Source: Mucilaginibacter sp. OK283
GTDB lineage: Bacteria; Bacteroidota; Bacteroidia; Sphingobacteriales; Sphingobacteriaceae
DNA: 64,000 nt
Reading direction: 5' to 3'
NCBI RefSeq assembly: GCF_900110415.1
Contig: NZ_FODR01000018.1
Coordinates: 1-64,000, forward strand
The notes under the pieces were generated by a model. The model searched no databases and was not told the origin of the DNA. It was given only the letters and a program-made list of their open reading frames with translations. Position 1 is the first letter of the stretch. Each line of letters starts with the position of its first letter. The translations under genes were made by a program, and so were the position numbers. Positions 34,411-43,342 of this stretch are shown here, piece by piece.

Positions 34411-35727
34411 TTATTGGCCTGTCAGGATTTTCAAATCTGAAACTGCTATCAAATAAGACATCTGCGCGGCATACATATCGGCCTCGGATTTTGCTAAGAA
34501 AGATTTTGTATTGAGCAAATCAGTTTTTACATTAAGACCGGCAGCCTGCTTGTTTTCTTGTATTTTTAGTTCCTCCTTTTGGTAGGAAACCACTTTTTGC
34601 GCAACTGTGATAAGCGCCTGCGACTGATTAATTTTCCTATAAGCCTTTTCAATATCATTATTTACCTGCTGCTGGGTATTAAGGATATTCTCTTCAGACT
34701 GCTTTAGCTGAAACTGCCGCTGTTTTACTATCTTTTTGTTTGAAAAAATATCCTGCAGGTTCCATTTCAGGTTTAAACCTATATATGGGTTGTTGGAAGG
34801 TACTATGGCGCTCCCGAATACATAAGAATAGCCTCCAACCAAACCTACATCTGGTATATTACTTTGCCTTGCTGCTTTTATTCCCAATAAAGCTTTCGAT
34901 TTGTTCAGGGTAGCTATTTGCAAATCGGCGTTTGAACCAGATGCTACGTTCTTGTACTCCTCTAAACCATTTACCTGTTGAATAACCGGTTCAGCCTCTG
35001 CAAGCTTCAACGTGGCCGCGTTTACACCGGTTATATTAGCCAGATCACCCATGTAATCTTGTATTTGTATGTCTATCTTCAGGATGTTTTGTTCTTCATC
35101 GGCAATGTTAGCCTGCAATCCGGCTTTATCTGCACTGGTTGTTTTACCGGCTATTAAAGCATTTTCAACATCTGTGTATTTCGATTTAGCCAGGGTCAGC
35201 TTTGCCTCAGCTTCATCCAGTTGTTTTTTTAAAATCAACGTTCCGTAATAAAGCTTTACTATTGCCTGCTTTATTTGCAGTGATGTTTTGAATCTTTCCT
35301 TTTCGGTTAATATCTCGTCCGTTTTATCTACTTTCAGTAAAGTGCTGATTTTGGACTGCTGGCTGATGGGTTGATAAACCGATAATCCGGCGCCATAATT
35401 ATTGTGTTTACCTACTGTAAAAGTTTCGTCGGTGTTAGGATTTGATTCCAGCGTGCCTTTAGGAATCGTGATTTCTCCCAAATTGAAAACATGTTGATAG
35501 TTACCATTTAAGGTAGGTGTGGGATACCTCTTGATTACATCTTCTTTAGTTTTCTCCTGCTTTTCTTTAATTTCCCACTGCTTTATTGCTAATACGTGAT
35601 TATTCTTTAACGCGGAATCTTGTAATTGTTCCAATGTATAAGAATCTCTATTTTGAGCATGCAACGAAGTACTGCGGCATAAGAAAATTAATAACGGCAG
35701 TAAAAGGCATTTTATAATTTTTTTCAT
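34411..35727 (-). CDS. TolC-family outer-membrane efflux channel
   Basis: The 438-residue protein has a signal peptide (MKKIIKCLLLPLLIFLCRST…LHAQ) and the TolC layout of two repeated halves with long helices (LDEAEAKLTLAKSKYTDVEN and QALITVAQKVVSYQKEELKI). It provides the outer-membrane duct of the tripartite pump encoded by the next two upstream genes. It lies 13 bp after the RND gene. Confidence 0.93.
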   Translation of the reverse strand: MKKIIKCLLLPLLIFLCRSTSLHAQNRDSYTLEQLQDSALKNNHVLAIKQWEIKEKQEKTKEDVIKRYPTPTLNGNYQHVFNLGEITIPKGTLESNPNTDETFTVGKHNNYGAGLSVYQPISQQSKISTLLKVDKTDEILTEKERFKTSLQIKQAIVKLYYGTLILKKQLDEAEAKLTLAKSKYTDVENALIAGKTTSADKAGLQANIADEEQNILKIDIQIQDYMGDLANITGVNAATLKLAEAEPVIQQVNGLEEYKNVASGSNADLQIATLNKSKALLGIKAARQSNIPDVGLVGGYSYVFGSAIVPSNNPYIGLNLKWNLQDIFSNKKIVKQRQFQLKQSEENILNTQQQVNNDIEKAYRKINQSQALITVAQKVVSYQKEELKIQENKQAAGLNVKTDLLNTKSFLAKSEADMYAAQMSYLIAVSDLKILTGQ

Positions 35728-35740
35728 TTTGTGGTTGGCT

Positions 35741-38700
35741 TTAATTTTTTTCTGAACTGATTGTTTTGGGTTTTATCCAGGCGATGTATAACACTGGGAC
35801 GGTGATTAATGCCATAACCATGCTCCATACCACGCCAAATGCCAGTACGCTTGCAAGAGGCGCCCACATAGCAGATCCTGATATGATCATAGGCAACACA
35901 CCAATTGCTGCTGCCATAGCAGTAAGAAAGATGGGCCTTAAGCGCCTTTTTCCCGATTCTATTGCGGCTGCTTTTAAATCAAGCCCGTGTTTCATCAATT
36001 CGTGGGTATGGTCTACCAGGATGATTGCATTACGTACTACAATTCCCGAAAGTGCTATCAAACCAATAAAAGATGTAAAACTGAAGTAGTTTCCGGTGAG
36101 ATAGAGACCCATGATGGCGCCAAACAAACTTAGCGGTATCGTAAGCATCACTATTGCCGCCTCTTTAAGGTCACGGAATTGAAAAAGAAGAATAAAAAAT
36201 ATCAGCACAAGGCTCACAAGCAATGCGGCAACTAATTGGCCCAATGCCTCTTTTTTGTTAAAATCTTCGCCGCCGTATTCAATGCTGTATCCGTTGGGCA
36301 GTTGTATTTTAGCTATTTCGGGTTGTATAACTGCTAATAATTCTGAAGGCAGAACATCCTGTGTTGTTTCGCTTTGCACGGTAAGCGTCCTTACGCCGTT
36401 GCGGTGCATAATACGACCTGTTTGCCAATGAGGCTTCAAGTCTGCAATTTGTCTTAGCGGAACATTGGCGCCGGTAACAGGCGACCTCAAATAAATATTT
36501 TCGAGATCATTGGTGGTCTGCCTGTTTTTTTCATCCAGCCTGAACACAATGTTTACCGGGTTGTTGCCCTCATATAGGGTAGAGATAGCAGCGCCGCTAA
36601 ATCCGGTGTACACTGATTGAGAGATACCGGTAGTAGTATAGCCCAGGCGGCTGGCTTCTTCTTTTAATTTTATCCCAATTCCATAATAATCTTCTGCAAA
36701 GTCGCTTCTCACAAAACGGCTGCCTTTTGCCTTTTTTATAATATCACTCACCTGGGTTCCAATTGATTTCAAATAATCAATATCCTCGCCAACAATTCTA
36801 ACCTCTACCGGTGCTTTAAGCGAGGATCCCTGTTGCATCAATTTAACATAGGTTGTGCCCTCTGGTATTAATTTATCCACTTTGCCGCTTAATTCCTCGG
36901 CGAGTTCGTCGGTAGATTTTTCCGTGGTGGTGTTAATAAGTATCTGCGCGTAATTATTTGTGGGGAATTCCGGAGAAAAATTGTAATAGAACCTTGGGGA
37001 GGCCGTACCCGAAAATGTTGCATAGGATACTACTCTTTTGTCGTTTTTTAATAAAGCTTCCACCCTTAAAATCGCTTCATGAGTCTTTTCTAATTTTGTG
37101 CCGGTGGGCATCCATAACTCTACAACAAACTGGCTTCTTTCTGCCGCCGGGAAAAATTGTTGCCTTATTCCCTTTGCAAACAGTAACAATGCAATTCCAA
37201 TAGGCACTAAACTGCTCAGGATGGTTATCTTTGGATGATTGACACACCAATCTAAAAGCTTGTTGTACCCATTCTGCATTAAGTCCAGCAATGATTTTCT
37301 TTCTTTCTTTTTGGTTGTTTCTTTTTTGTCACCTTCGGGTGTACCGGTTTTCTGGTGCAACCCTTTTTTGATAAAGGTGTAACAAAGCATAGGGGTTAAT
37401 ACCATTGCTACTAAAAATGATGATGCAAGGGCAACTGCTACAGTTATAGGTAGTGCGAAAATAAATTCGCCCACAGTTCCGCGTAACAAAATCATCGGCA
37501 TAAATGAAGCGATGATAGTAACAGTTGCAGCAAGTACCGGTACTACCAAATCATTGGCGCTTCTCCATGCTGCGGTTGCCCTGTCAACACCTTCATCTAA
37601 CAGTTCTACATAATTATCGGCAATTACAATAGCATCATCCACTACCATTCCTAATACGAGGATTAGCGCGGCCAGGGAAACCTGGTGCAGTTCAATCCCC
37701 AGGGCATGCATTATGGCATAGGTTACCGCAACGGTCATCGGGATTGCCATAGCTGCAACAGTAGCAATGCGTAAGGGGAGAAGCAATACAACCACGATGA
37801 TCACCGACACGATTGCCAAAAAGAATTCCCGGATGAAATGCGATATATTTTCGTCAACCACCTGGGGCTGATTAACAACGGTGGTGATTTTGATATTGGA
37901 TGGAATTACTTTTCTGGCTTCTTCAATCTTGCCGGTTACTTCTTTACCAAATTTTACAATGTTGTTGCCTTCCTGCATCTGAACCGAAAGGATCACAGCT
38001 TTGTTGCCGTTAACTGCAATGATATTATCCGGGTCGGCATAGTTCCTGGTTAAGGTGGCTACATCTCCCAGCTTTGCTACAGAACCCGCCTGGGATGTAC
38101 CAACTACCTGGTTGGCCAGGTCTGTTTCGGTATTATAGTAGCCATTTGTGTAAAGCGGCGTTTTATTGCTGCTTGTTTTAACCTCTCCGGTAGGATTAAT
38201 GTTATTTTGAGATTGAAGAAGTTGTACAACCTGTTGTGCGTTAACCCCATATTGTGACATTTTCTCTGAGTTGGATGACACTACAATTTCCTCCTGCTGC
38301 TCGCCTATCCGCTTTATTTTTGAAGCAGCGGGGATAGTGCGCAGGTAATCTTCCAATCTTTGGGCATAATGTTTTAATTCTTCGTAGCTGGCATTTTTGC
38401 TTTCCAGCCCGATTACAAGGGCTTCAGTGTCGCCGAAATCCGAGTTTACAATAGGCCCTTTAACACCGGCAGGTAAATCAATTTGCTTTGATACTAAAAG
38501 CTGGTGGCGCAGTTTACTCCAAAATATGTCGGGCTGTTTTACGCTCTCGGTAAGCTCAACGTTTACTACCACTATGCCATCTCTTGTAGTAGAATATGTT
38601 TTGGATTTATCTACCTCTTCATATTGAAAAAGATATTGTTCGAGTTTTTTTGTAACCTGGTCTTCCACCTGTGCGGAGTTAGCTCCCGGGAAAGATGCAA

Positions 38701-38842
38701 TGACTAAACCCTGGCGGATGGTAATTTTAGGGTCTTCCCTGCGTGGCATATTCAACAGTGAATTTACACCAACCGCAAAAAGCAATAGCAATACCGATAA
38801 TGTGACTTGCTTATACTTAAGCGATGCTTTTATAATATTCAT
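35741..38842 (-). CDS. RND efflux transporter (HAE-type permease)
   Basis: The 1033-residue protein has 12 transmembrane helices and two large periplasmic loops. In helix 4, VLGMVVDDAIVIADNYVE carries the proton-relay pair Asp402-Asp403, equivalent to Asp407-Asp408 of AcrB. N-terminal (RREDPKITIRQGLVIASFPG) and C-terminal parts match the AcrB/MexB type, not the heavy-metal type (no Met-rich or DFG(I/A)xxD pattern). It exports hydrophobic or amphiphilic drugs from the periplasm, driven by protons. It is flanked by its adaptor (7 bp upstream) and its TolC channel (13 bp downstream). Confidence 0.95.
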   Translation of the reverse strand: MNIIKASLKYKQVTLSVLLLLFAVGVNSLLNMPRREDPKITIRQGLVIASFPGANSAQVEDQVTKKLEQYLFQYEEVDKSKTYSTTRDGIVVVNVELTESVKQPDIFWSKLRHQLLVSKQIDLPAGVKGPIVNSDFGDTEALVIGLESKNASYEELKHYAQRLEDYLRTIPAASKIKRIGEQQEEIVVSSNSEKMSQYGVNAQQVVQLLQSQNNINPTGEVKTSSNKTPLYTNGYYNTETDLANQVVGTSQAGSVAKLGDVATLTRNYADPDNIIAVNGNKAVILSVQMQEGNNIVKFGKEVTGKIEEARKVIPSNIKITTVVNQPQVVDENISHFIREFFLAIVSVIIVVVLLLPLRIATVAAMAIPMTVAVTYAIMHALGIELHQVSLAALILVLGMVVDDAIVIADNYVELLDEGVDRATAAWRSANDLVVPVLAATVTIIASFMPMILLRGTVGEFIFALPITVAVALASSFLVAMVLTPMLCYTFIKKGLHQKTGTPEGDKKETTKKKERKSLLDLMQNGYNKLLDWCVNHPKITILSSLVPIGIALLLFAKGIRQQFFPAAERSQFVVELWMPTGTKLEKTHEAILRVEALLKNDKRVVSYATFSGTASPRFYYNFSPEFPTNNYAQILINTTTEKSTDELAEELSGKVDKLIPEGTTYVKLMQQGSSLKAPVEVRIVGEDIDYLKSIGTQVSDIIKKAKGSRFVRSDFAEDYYGIGIKLKEEASRLGYTTTGISQSVYTGFSGAAISTLYEGNNPVNIVFRLDEKNRQTTNDLENIYLRSPVTGANVPLRQIADLKPHWQTGRIMHRNGVRTLTVQSETTQDVLPSELLAVIQPEIAKIQLPNGYSIEYGGEDFNKKEALGQLVAALLVSLVLIFFILLFQFRDLKEAAIVMLTIPLSLFGAIMGLYLTGNYFSFTSFIGLIALSGIVVRNAIILVDHTHELMKHGLDLKAAAIESGKRRLRPIFLTAMAAAIGVLPMIISGSAMWAPLASVLAFGVVWSMVMALITVPVLYIAWIKPKTISSEKN

Positions 38843-38849
38843 TTCAGTT

Positions 38850-39908
38850 TTATTTATTGGTTATAGAAATTGATGAACCATCAGACAATCTTTTCTGGCC
38901 GCTGGTAACCACCACTTCGCCGTCGCTGAGCCCCGAAATAATTTCAATTTTGTTGTCAAACATATCTCCCAGGCTTATTCTGCGCTTAAATACCTTGTTC
39001 TGAGTTTTATCCAGCACAAAAACATAGCTCTGATTTGCCAAATCCTGCTGAATGCATTCTGCCGGTAATAATATCACCTGCTTTTTTTCCGCAGTAGCAA
39101 TCTTTGCCTCGGCAATCATTCCTGGCCGGATGAGCAATCCTGGGTTATCCAGTTCAATTTTAATGGCGAAAGCCCTGGAGGTAGCATCGGCTGCAGAGCC
39201 AACTTCAATTACTTTTCCGGTGAATACCTTATCGAGCGAGGAAATGTTAATCTTGCTGATTTGTCCAATCTTTACTTCATGCAGTTCAGCTTCAGGAACA
39301 TAAGCCAATACCTTTACCTTTTTGATATCTGCTATAACAAACAGTGGTATGCCAACAGCTACAATCTCGCTAACTTCGGCCTGTCTTTTGAGCAATACGC
39401 CGCTGATTGGTGAATACAACCGCGTATCCGACAGATTCTTTTGCTGTAACTGTTGCTGGAATTTTGCCTGCTGTAAATTGAACCCTACTTTTGAAAAGTC
39501 ACTTTCACTTAAACTGCCTCTGTCATGTAATATGTTTAAGCGGTTAAATTCGTCAGTCGCGGTACTAACCTGCACGTCGGCCGAACCCTTGGCGATGGAG
39601 TAATTAGTTGGATCGAGACTGGCAATCAATTGCCCTTTAGAAATAGTTTCCCCTTCTTTGTTTGAAACATAATTGATTTTGCCGGGTACCAGGAACCCAA
39701 GTTTCACGGTGGTGCTACCTTCAATATTCCCGCTTACAGATACTTCTTTGGCAATAATATCAGCATGTACCACCTCGGTTTTTACTGCAAAACCTATAGG
39801 CGGGTTATCAGCGCCATGTTTATCTGCCGGTTTGCAGCCAGGAAGCAAAAACAAGGAAGCGACAGCTGGGGAAAATAGAACTTGTGTTAGTTTTTTATAT
39901 CTTTTCAT
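38850..39908 (-). CDS. RND efflux periplasmic adaptor (membrane fusion lipoprotein)
   Basis: The 352-residue protein is a lipoprotein (lipobox Cys25, …LFLLPGCKPADK). It has the adaptor domains: barrel-sandwich (GSTTVKLGFLVPGKINYVSN…), coiled-coil hairpin (about 90-165), beta-barrel, and membrane-proximal domain (…SGLSDGEVVVTSGQKRLSDG). It links the RND permease to TolC. It starts 13 bp after the small FNR-like gene and ends 7 bp before the permease gene. Confidence 0.94.
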   Translation of the reverse strand: MKRYKKLTQVLFSPAVASLFLLPGCKPADKHGADNPPIGFAVKTEVVHADIIAKEVSVSGNIEGSTTVKLGFLVPGKINYVSNKEGETISKGQLIASLDPTNYSIAKGSADVQVSTATDEFNRLNILHDRGSLSESDFSKVGFNLQQAKFQQQLQQKNLSDTRLYSPISGVLLKRQAEVSEIVAVGIPLFVIADIKKVKVLAYVPEAELHEVKIGQISKINISSLDKVFTGKVIEVGSAADATSRAFAIKIELDNPGLLIRPGMIAEAKIATAEKKQVILLPAECIQQDLANQSYVFVLDKTQNKVFKRRISLGDMFDNKIEIISGLSDGEVVVTSGQKRLSDGSSISITNK

Positions 39909-39921
39909 ATTGTATATTTTA

Positions 39922-40329
39922 TTATTCGGTGAAAAATTGTTTTTGTATTTGTATTTCGTTTATATCAAAAAAATGCAGTATGCTTTTTACTTTCTCAATA
40001 AATTCTGTGTTGCCCGAAAGAATGAAATTCATGTGTGGCATTGTGTTTGCATTCAAAATCGCTTCAATCTCCTCGTTTGGAAATACCGTTGCGGCTTCAA
40101 TTTCTTTTGAGATGTAGCTTACGTAGAGTTGGGTGAGAAAACGCCTCTCAAGTATTTGCAGCTCTTTTTGGAATATGTGTTGTTTGTTTACAGAAAAATA
40201 GAGCAGGGAAACCTGCCGGTATTTTAGGTCAGTCAATTTGAACTTTATGGCTGGAAAGACGGATGCAATCCCAAGATCGTCCGTTATAAATATGTAATGG
40301 ATCCCCATTCCTTCGATATCTTTTTGCAT
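39922..40329 (-). CDS. Stand-alone ferredoxin-reductase-type NAD-binding domain protein
   Basis: The 135-residue protein looks like the NAD(P)-binding half of FNR-type reductases. It shows the entry FITDDLGIASVFPAIKFKL where family members have the G-I-T/S-P-x-x-S type turn, then VSLLYFSVNKQHIFQKELQIL, and at the end MNFILSGNTEFIEKVKSILH with INEIQIQKQFFTE. The FAD-binding half is absent. The usual Gly at the entry is partly replaced (DDLGIAS), so a working reductase is doubtful. ATG at 40329 is used; a TTG seven codons upstream is possible. It is the first gene of the efflux operon, so redox state or a small electron carrier may be tied to the pump. Confidence 0.7.
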   Translation of the reverse strand: MQKDIEGMGIHYIFITDDLGIASVFPAIKFKLTDLKYRQVSLLYFSVNKQHIFQKELQILERRFLTQLYVSYISKEIEAATVFPNEEIEAILNANTMPHMNFILSGNTEFIEKVKSILHFFDINEIQIQKQFFTE

Positions 40330-40375
40330 TAGCGAAAATTTATAATGCAAAGGAAGGCAAGAGGAGTGAGGCTGC

Positions 40376-40393
40376 TTTTAAGATATCTTAAAA
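40376..40393. promoter_or_regulatory. Perfect 18-bp palindrome before the efflux operon
   Basis: TTTTAAGATATCTTAAAA is a perfect palindrome 47 bp before the first gene of the efflux operon, in the divergent gap towards the esterase. The size and place fit a TetR-type operator. A related word, TTTTAAAAAGATATTTTG, follows at about 40428-40445. Confidence 0.45.
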
Positions 40394-40512
40394 AGTGAAA
40401 ACAGTATGCAAATTATATCGCAAGGGCTTTTAAAAAGATATTTTGTTATTAAATAGGGCCTTCAGGATCATTATTTAATGTAGTTTTGATAAGCCAATAA
40501 TGATAAACATTT

Positions 40513-42057
40513 ATGAGAACCCTGATTTTTTTGCTTGCTTTAGTGCTTACTACTCAATGGATACGAGCCCAGCCCGCTCCTGTTAAAGTGAAAGAAGGAT
40601 TGGTACAAGGAACTTCTGAAAATGGCCTTACCATTTATAAGGGCATTCCTTTTGCAATGCCTCCAGTTGGAGAACTACGTTGGCGTGCTCCGCAGCCTGC
40701 CGCAAAATGGAATGGTGTTCGGTTGGCCGATAAATTTGCGCCGGAACCTATGCAAGGCGGCAATCCCATTTCAGGAAAAAGCGAAGATTGCCTGTATCTG
40801 AATGTTTGGACGCCTGCTAAATCGCCTGCCGGCAAAATACCGGTGCTGGTTTGGATATACGGTGGTGCTTTTAACTTTGGGGGTACTGCCGAGCCATCTT
40901 ATAACTGCGAAAAGCTGGCAAAAAAAGGCGTGGTGCTGGTAAGTATTGCCTACCGGGTTGCACAACTTGGTTTTTTGGCGCATCCCGAACTTAGTGCCGA
41001 AAGTGCCAGTCATGTTTCGGGAAATTATGGTTTGCTGGACATGATTGCCGGCCTTAAATGGATTAGGGAAAATATTGCCGCTTTTGGCGGAGACCCCAAT
41101 AAAGTTACAATTTTTGGTGAATCGGCAGGCGGCATAGCAGTAAGTATGTTATGTGCAAGCCCATTGGCCAAAGACCTTTTCCAGGGTGCAATCTCCCAAA
41201 GCGGCGGCTCGTTCGGCCCCACACGTGCTAGTACTTATCCGGGCGAAAACATGAAAAGCCTGCCTTTTGCCGAAGCGGCAGGCGCGGCCTATGTTAAAGA
41301 TGCAGGCTTTACTTCAATTGCTGATTTGCGAAAAATAGACGCCGATAAATTGCCCGCGATACGCGGGTTAGCATGGCCCATTGTAGACGGATGGGTAATA
41401 CCGGGCGACCAATATAAACTTTATGAAGAAGGCAAATATAACGACGTACCTGTCCTGATAGGTTATAATTCTGACGAGGGGGCCAGTTTCTCGCCTCCAA
41501 AAACGCCTGAAGAATACGTTGCCGCGGTAAAAGGCCGTTATGGCAAGTTTGCTGATGAGCTTATTAAAGCTTATCCTGCGGGTAGTGTTAAGGTTGCTAA
41601 AACCGCCCGTGATTTGATGCGGGATGCCGCGTTTGGCTGGCATACCTGGAGCTGGGCAAGGTTACAGTCAAAGGGAAAATCGAAGGTTTTTTATTATTAT
41701 TTTGATCAGCACCCCAACTATCCCGAAGGTTCGCCTCGCGCCGGATACGGATCGCCCCATGCGCAGGAAGTAGCTTATGTATTTGGTACGCTTGATGCTT
41801 CAAATCCGCAAACCACTAAAACAGACCTGAATATTTCAGACGCGATGGGCACTTATTGGACAAATTTTGCAAAGTATGGCAACCCAAACGGTGGGGGGCA
41901 ACCTGAATGGCCCGCTTTTAGCGACTCTAACCCTGTTGTGATGTACTTTTCGCAAAAAGTGCATACCGGCGCTGTACCCGCAGATGCATCCCTAAAGGTG
42001 TTAGATAGTTATTTTAAGTGGAGGCGTTCGCCCGATGGCGAAACCGGCGTTAAATAA
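40513..42057 (+). CDS. Type B carboxylesterase
   Basis: The 514-residue protein has a signal peptide (MRTLIFLLALVLTTQWIRAQ). It carries the carboxylesterase signatures EDCLYLNVWTP and FGESAGG with the nucleophile Ser204. The acid is Glu322 or Asp321 (GYNSDEG), and the base is His416 (GSPHAQEVAYVFG). It hydrolyses esters in the periplasm or outside; the natural substrate is not evident. Type B esterases in such genomes can act on ester-decorated plant polymers. It is divergent from the efflux operon and faces the Crp/Fnr gene. Confidence 0.9.
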   Translation: MRTLIFLLALVLTTQWIRAQPAPVKVKEGLVQGTSENGLTIYKGIPFAMPPVGELRWRAPQPAAKWNGVRLADKFAPEPMQGGNPISGKSEDCLYLNVWTPAKSPAGKIPVLVWIYGGAFNFGGTAEPSYNCEKLAKKGVVLVSIAYRVAQLGFLAHPELSAESASHVSGNYGLLDMIAGLKWIRENIAAFGGDPNKVTIFGESAGGIAVSMLCASPLAKDLFQGAISQSGGSFGPTRASTYPGENMKSLPFAEAAGAAYVKDAGFTSIADLRKIDADKLPAIRGLAWPIVDGWVIPGDQYKLYEEGKYNDVPVLIGYNSDEGASFSPPKTPEEYVAAVKGRYGKFADELIKAYPAGSVKVAKTARDLMRDAAFGWHTWSWARLQSKGKSKVFYYYFDQHPNYPEGSPRAGYGSPHAQEVAYVFGTLDASNPQTTKTDLNISDAMGTYWTNFAKYGNPNGGGQPEWPAFSDSNPVVMYFSQKVHTGAVPADASLKVLDSYFKWRRSPDGETGVK

Positions 42058-42140
42058 TATTTGTAATATAGGTCAGCGTAAAATAATATGGCGTGACGCA
42101 TCTGTTGTTTTGAATTTTAACGGAGCTGTTTATTTTTAAA

Positions 42141-42701
42141 TTATTTTTGCGCCCTTATAACACTTAGGGTTTGCTGGGTAATGCCTAAATAAGAGGCAAT
42201 ATGCCCAAGTGGCACCCTTAATAAAATGTTTGAATAATTTTCTGTCATCGATTTATAACGCTGTTCTGCGGTTTGAAACTGCAACGAAAAAAGCTTATCC
42301 GAAAATTGTTTTATAGTCTCTACCGATGCCATAAAAGCAAATCTTTTAAATGCGTCGATTTCGTTAAATAAAGTTTCAAATTCCCTGAACTGAATGGTAC
42401 GTAATGTTGTTTCTTCAAGAACCTCCCTGCCATATGGGTCGGTTTTGTTAAAGTAAATACTCTCCAGCGACATTGTGAAGGTATTTTCGTCAAAAAAGAA
42501 ATGGGTGATATCTTTTCCGTCTTTGTTATAAAATGTACGGATCATTCCCTTTTCAATAAAGTGGACTTTTTGAGAACGGTTGCCCGGATCAGTCAACGTT
42601 GTCCCTTTAGGGTAAAACTCCCGTTTGAAGGCTGCATCAATGGTACTGCTTTCTTCTGCAGTAAGTTTTATTTTGGTATTCATGTATTGGGCCAATTCCA
42701 T
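42141..42701 (-). CDS. Crp/Fnr-family transcriptional regulator
   Basis: The 186-residue protein has a cyclic-nucleotide-binding-type beta roll (about 25-115: FYPKGTTLTDPGNRSQKVHF, …ENTFTMSLESIYFNK). A dimer helix and a short C-terminal helix-turn-helix (about 160-186: VPLGHIASYLGITQQTLSVI) follow. No Cys cluster for an iron-sulfur centre is seen and the cNMP phosphate cassette is not evident, so the ligand is unknown. The length is normal for the short Crp-like regulators of Bacteroidota. Met7 (42683) is an alternative start. Confidence 0.88.
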   Translation of the reverse strand: MELAQYMNTKIKLTAEESSTIDAAFKREFYPKGTTLTDPGNRSQKVHFIEKGMIRTFYNKDGKDITHFFFDENTFTMSLESIYFNKTDPYGREVLEETTLRTIQFREFETLFNEIDAFKRFAFMASVETIKQFSDKLFSLQFQTAEQRYKSMTENYSNILLRVPLGHIASYLGITQQTLSVIRAQK

Positions 42702-43342
42702 ATACTCGTTGAAGGGGAAACGTTATAACTAATTGAATGCCAAATATACTACATAAGTATAAGTTTATTGAGGCAAGTATCAAAAAGCAAGACTAATCTG
42801 TTTTGGTGGATTGAATAAGCTTATTATAGATTTTTTCCGGCATTAACCCCTATCTGAGTTCTTTTCTTTTGTTTAAGGTCGTCAATATTTGTACCTGTAC
42901 ATTTGCCTGTAATATTAAAAAAGTGCCCCAACCAAGAGTTCCGCCATTACCTTAGACGTAGGAAATTTTGCCAATTTGAACATTTCGTGCCCTATTTATT
43001 CACTTTTGTACCCCTTCATCCATTTTTTCGGTCTATATTTTTGGCTGCCCGATCAATAAACCTGAGTGCGTTTTCAAAGTAATGACAACTATTTTCTTCC
43101 GGATATGGAACGAAGGTGCTGTTATTGAAACGAAGGCGATATTATCCGCTATCATTTTTATGGCAGGGAACAAATAAAACTAATTGCCAATTAAATTATC
43201 TATCTAATTCAAGTATCGCCAATATAGTTTTATGCATTTGATGATCATGTAATAAGGCGGCTAAATGGATCTTTTACATCCACGATAGCCTACGCGCATT
43301 TCATTTTTATCGCTTTTACAAGAAACCAATTTTACATTAAAT
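42702..43342. other. Upstream region of the GH5-ricin gene
   Basis: The 641-bp gap carries copy C of the conserved upstream element (42975-43029) and a 13-bp word CAATATTTGTACC (42883-42895). That word also occurs before SusC 2 (49731-49743). A near-direct repeat (GGAACGAAGGTGCTGTTAT / GAAACGAAGGCGATATTAT) lies near 43107-43145. No coding frame is supported. Confidence 0.5.
42975..43029 (+). promoter_or_regulatory. Conserved upstream element, copy C (before GH5-ricin)
   Basis: TTTGAACATTTCGTGCCCTA followed by TTTATTCACTTTTGTACCCC and TTCATCCATTTTTT matches the first third of copies A and B in word order and spacing. The later parts of those copies are not found. It lies about 315-370 bp before the start codon. 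Confidence 0.5.

Noticed and set aside
35766..36089. 107-codon plus-strand frame inside the RND gene
   Set aside because: It is the antisense of a conserved transmembrane region of the permease; such mirrored frames are common in hydrophobic genes.
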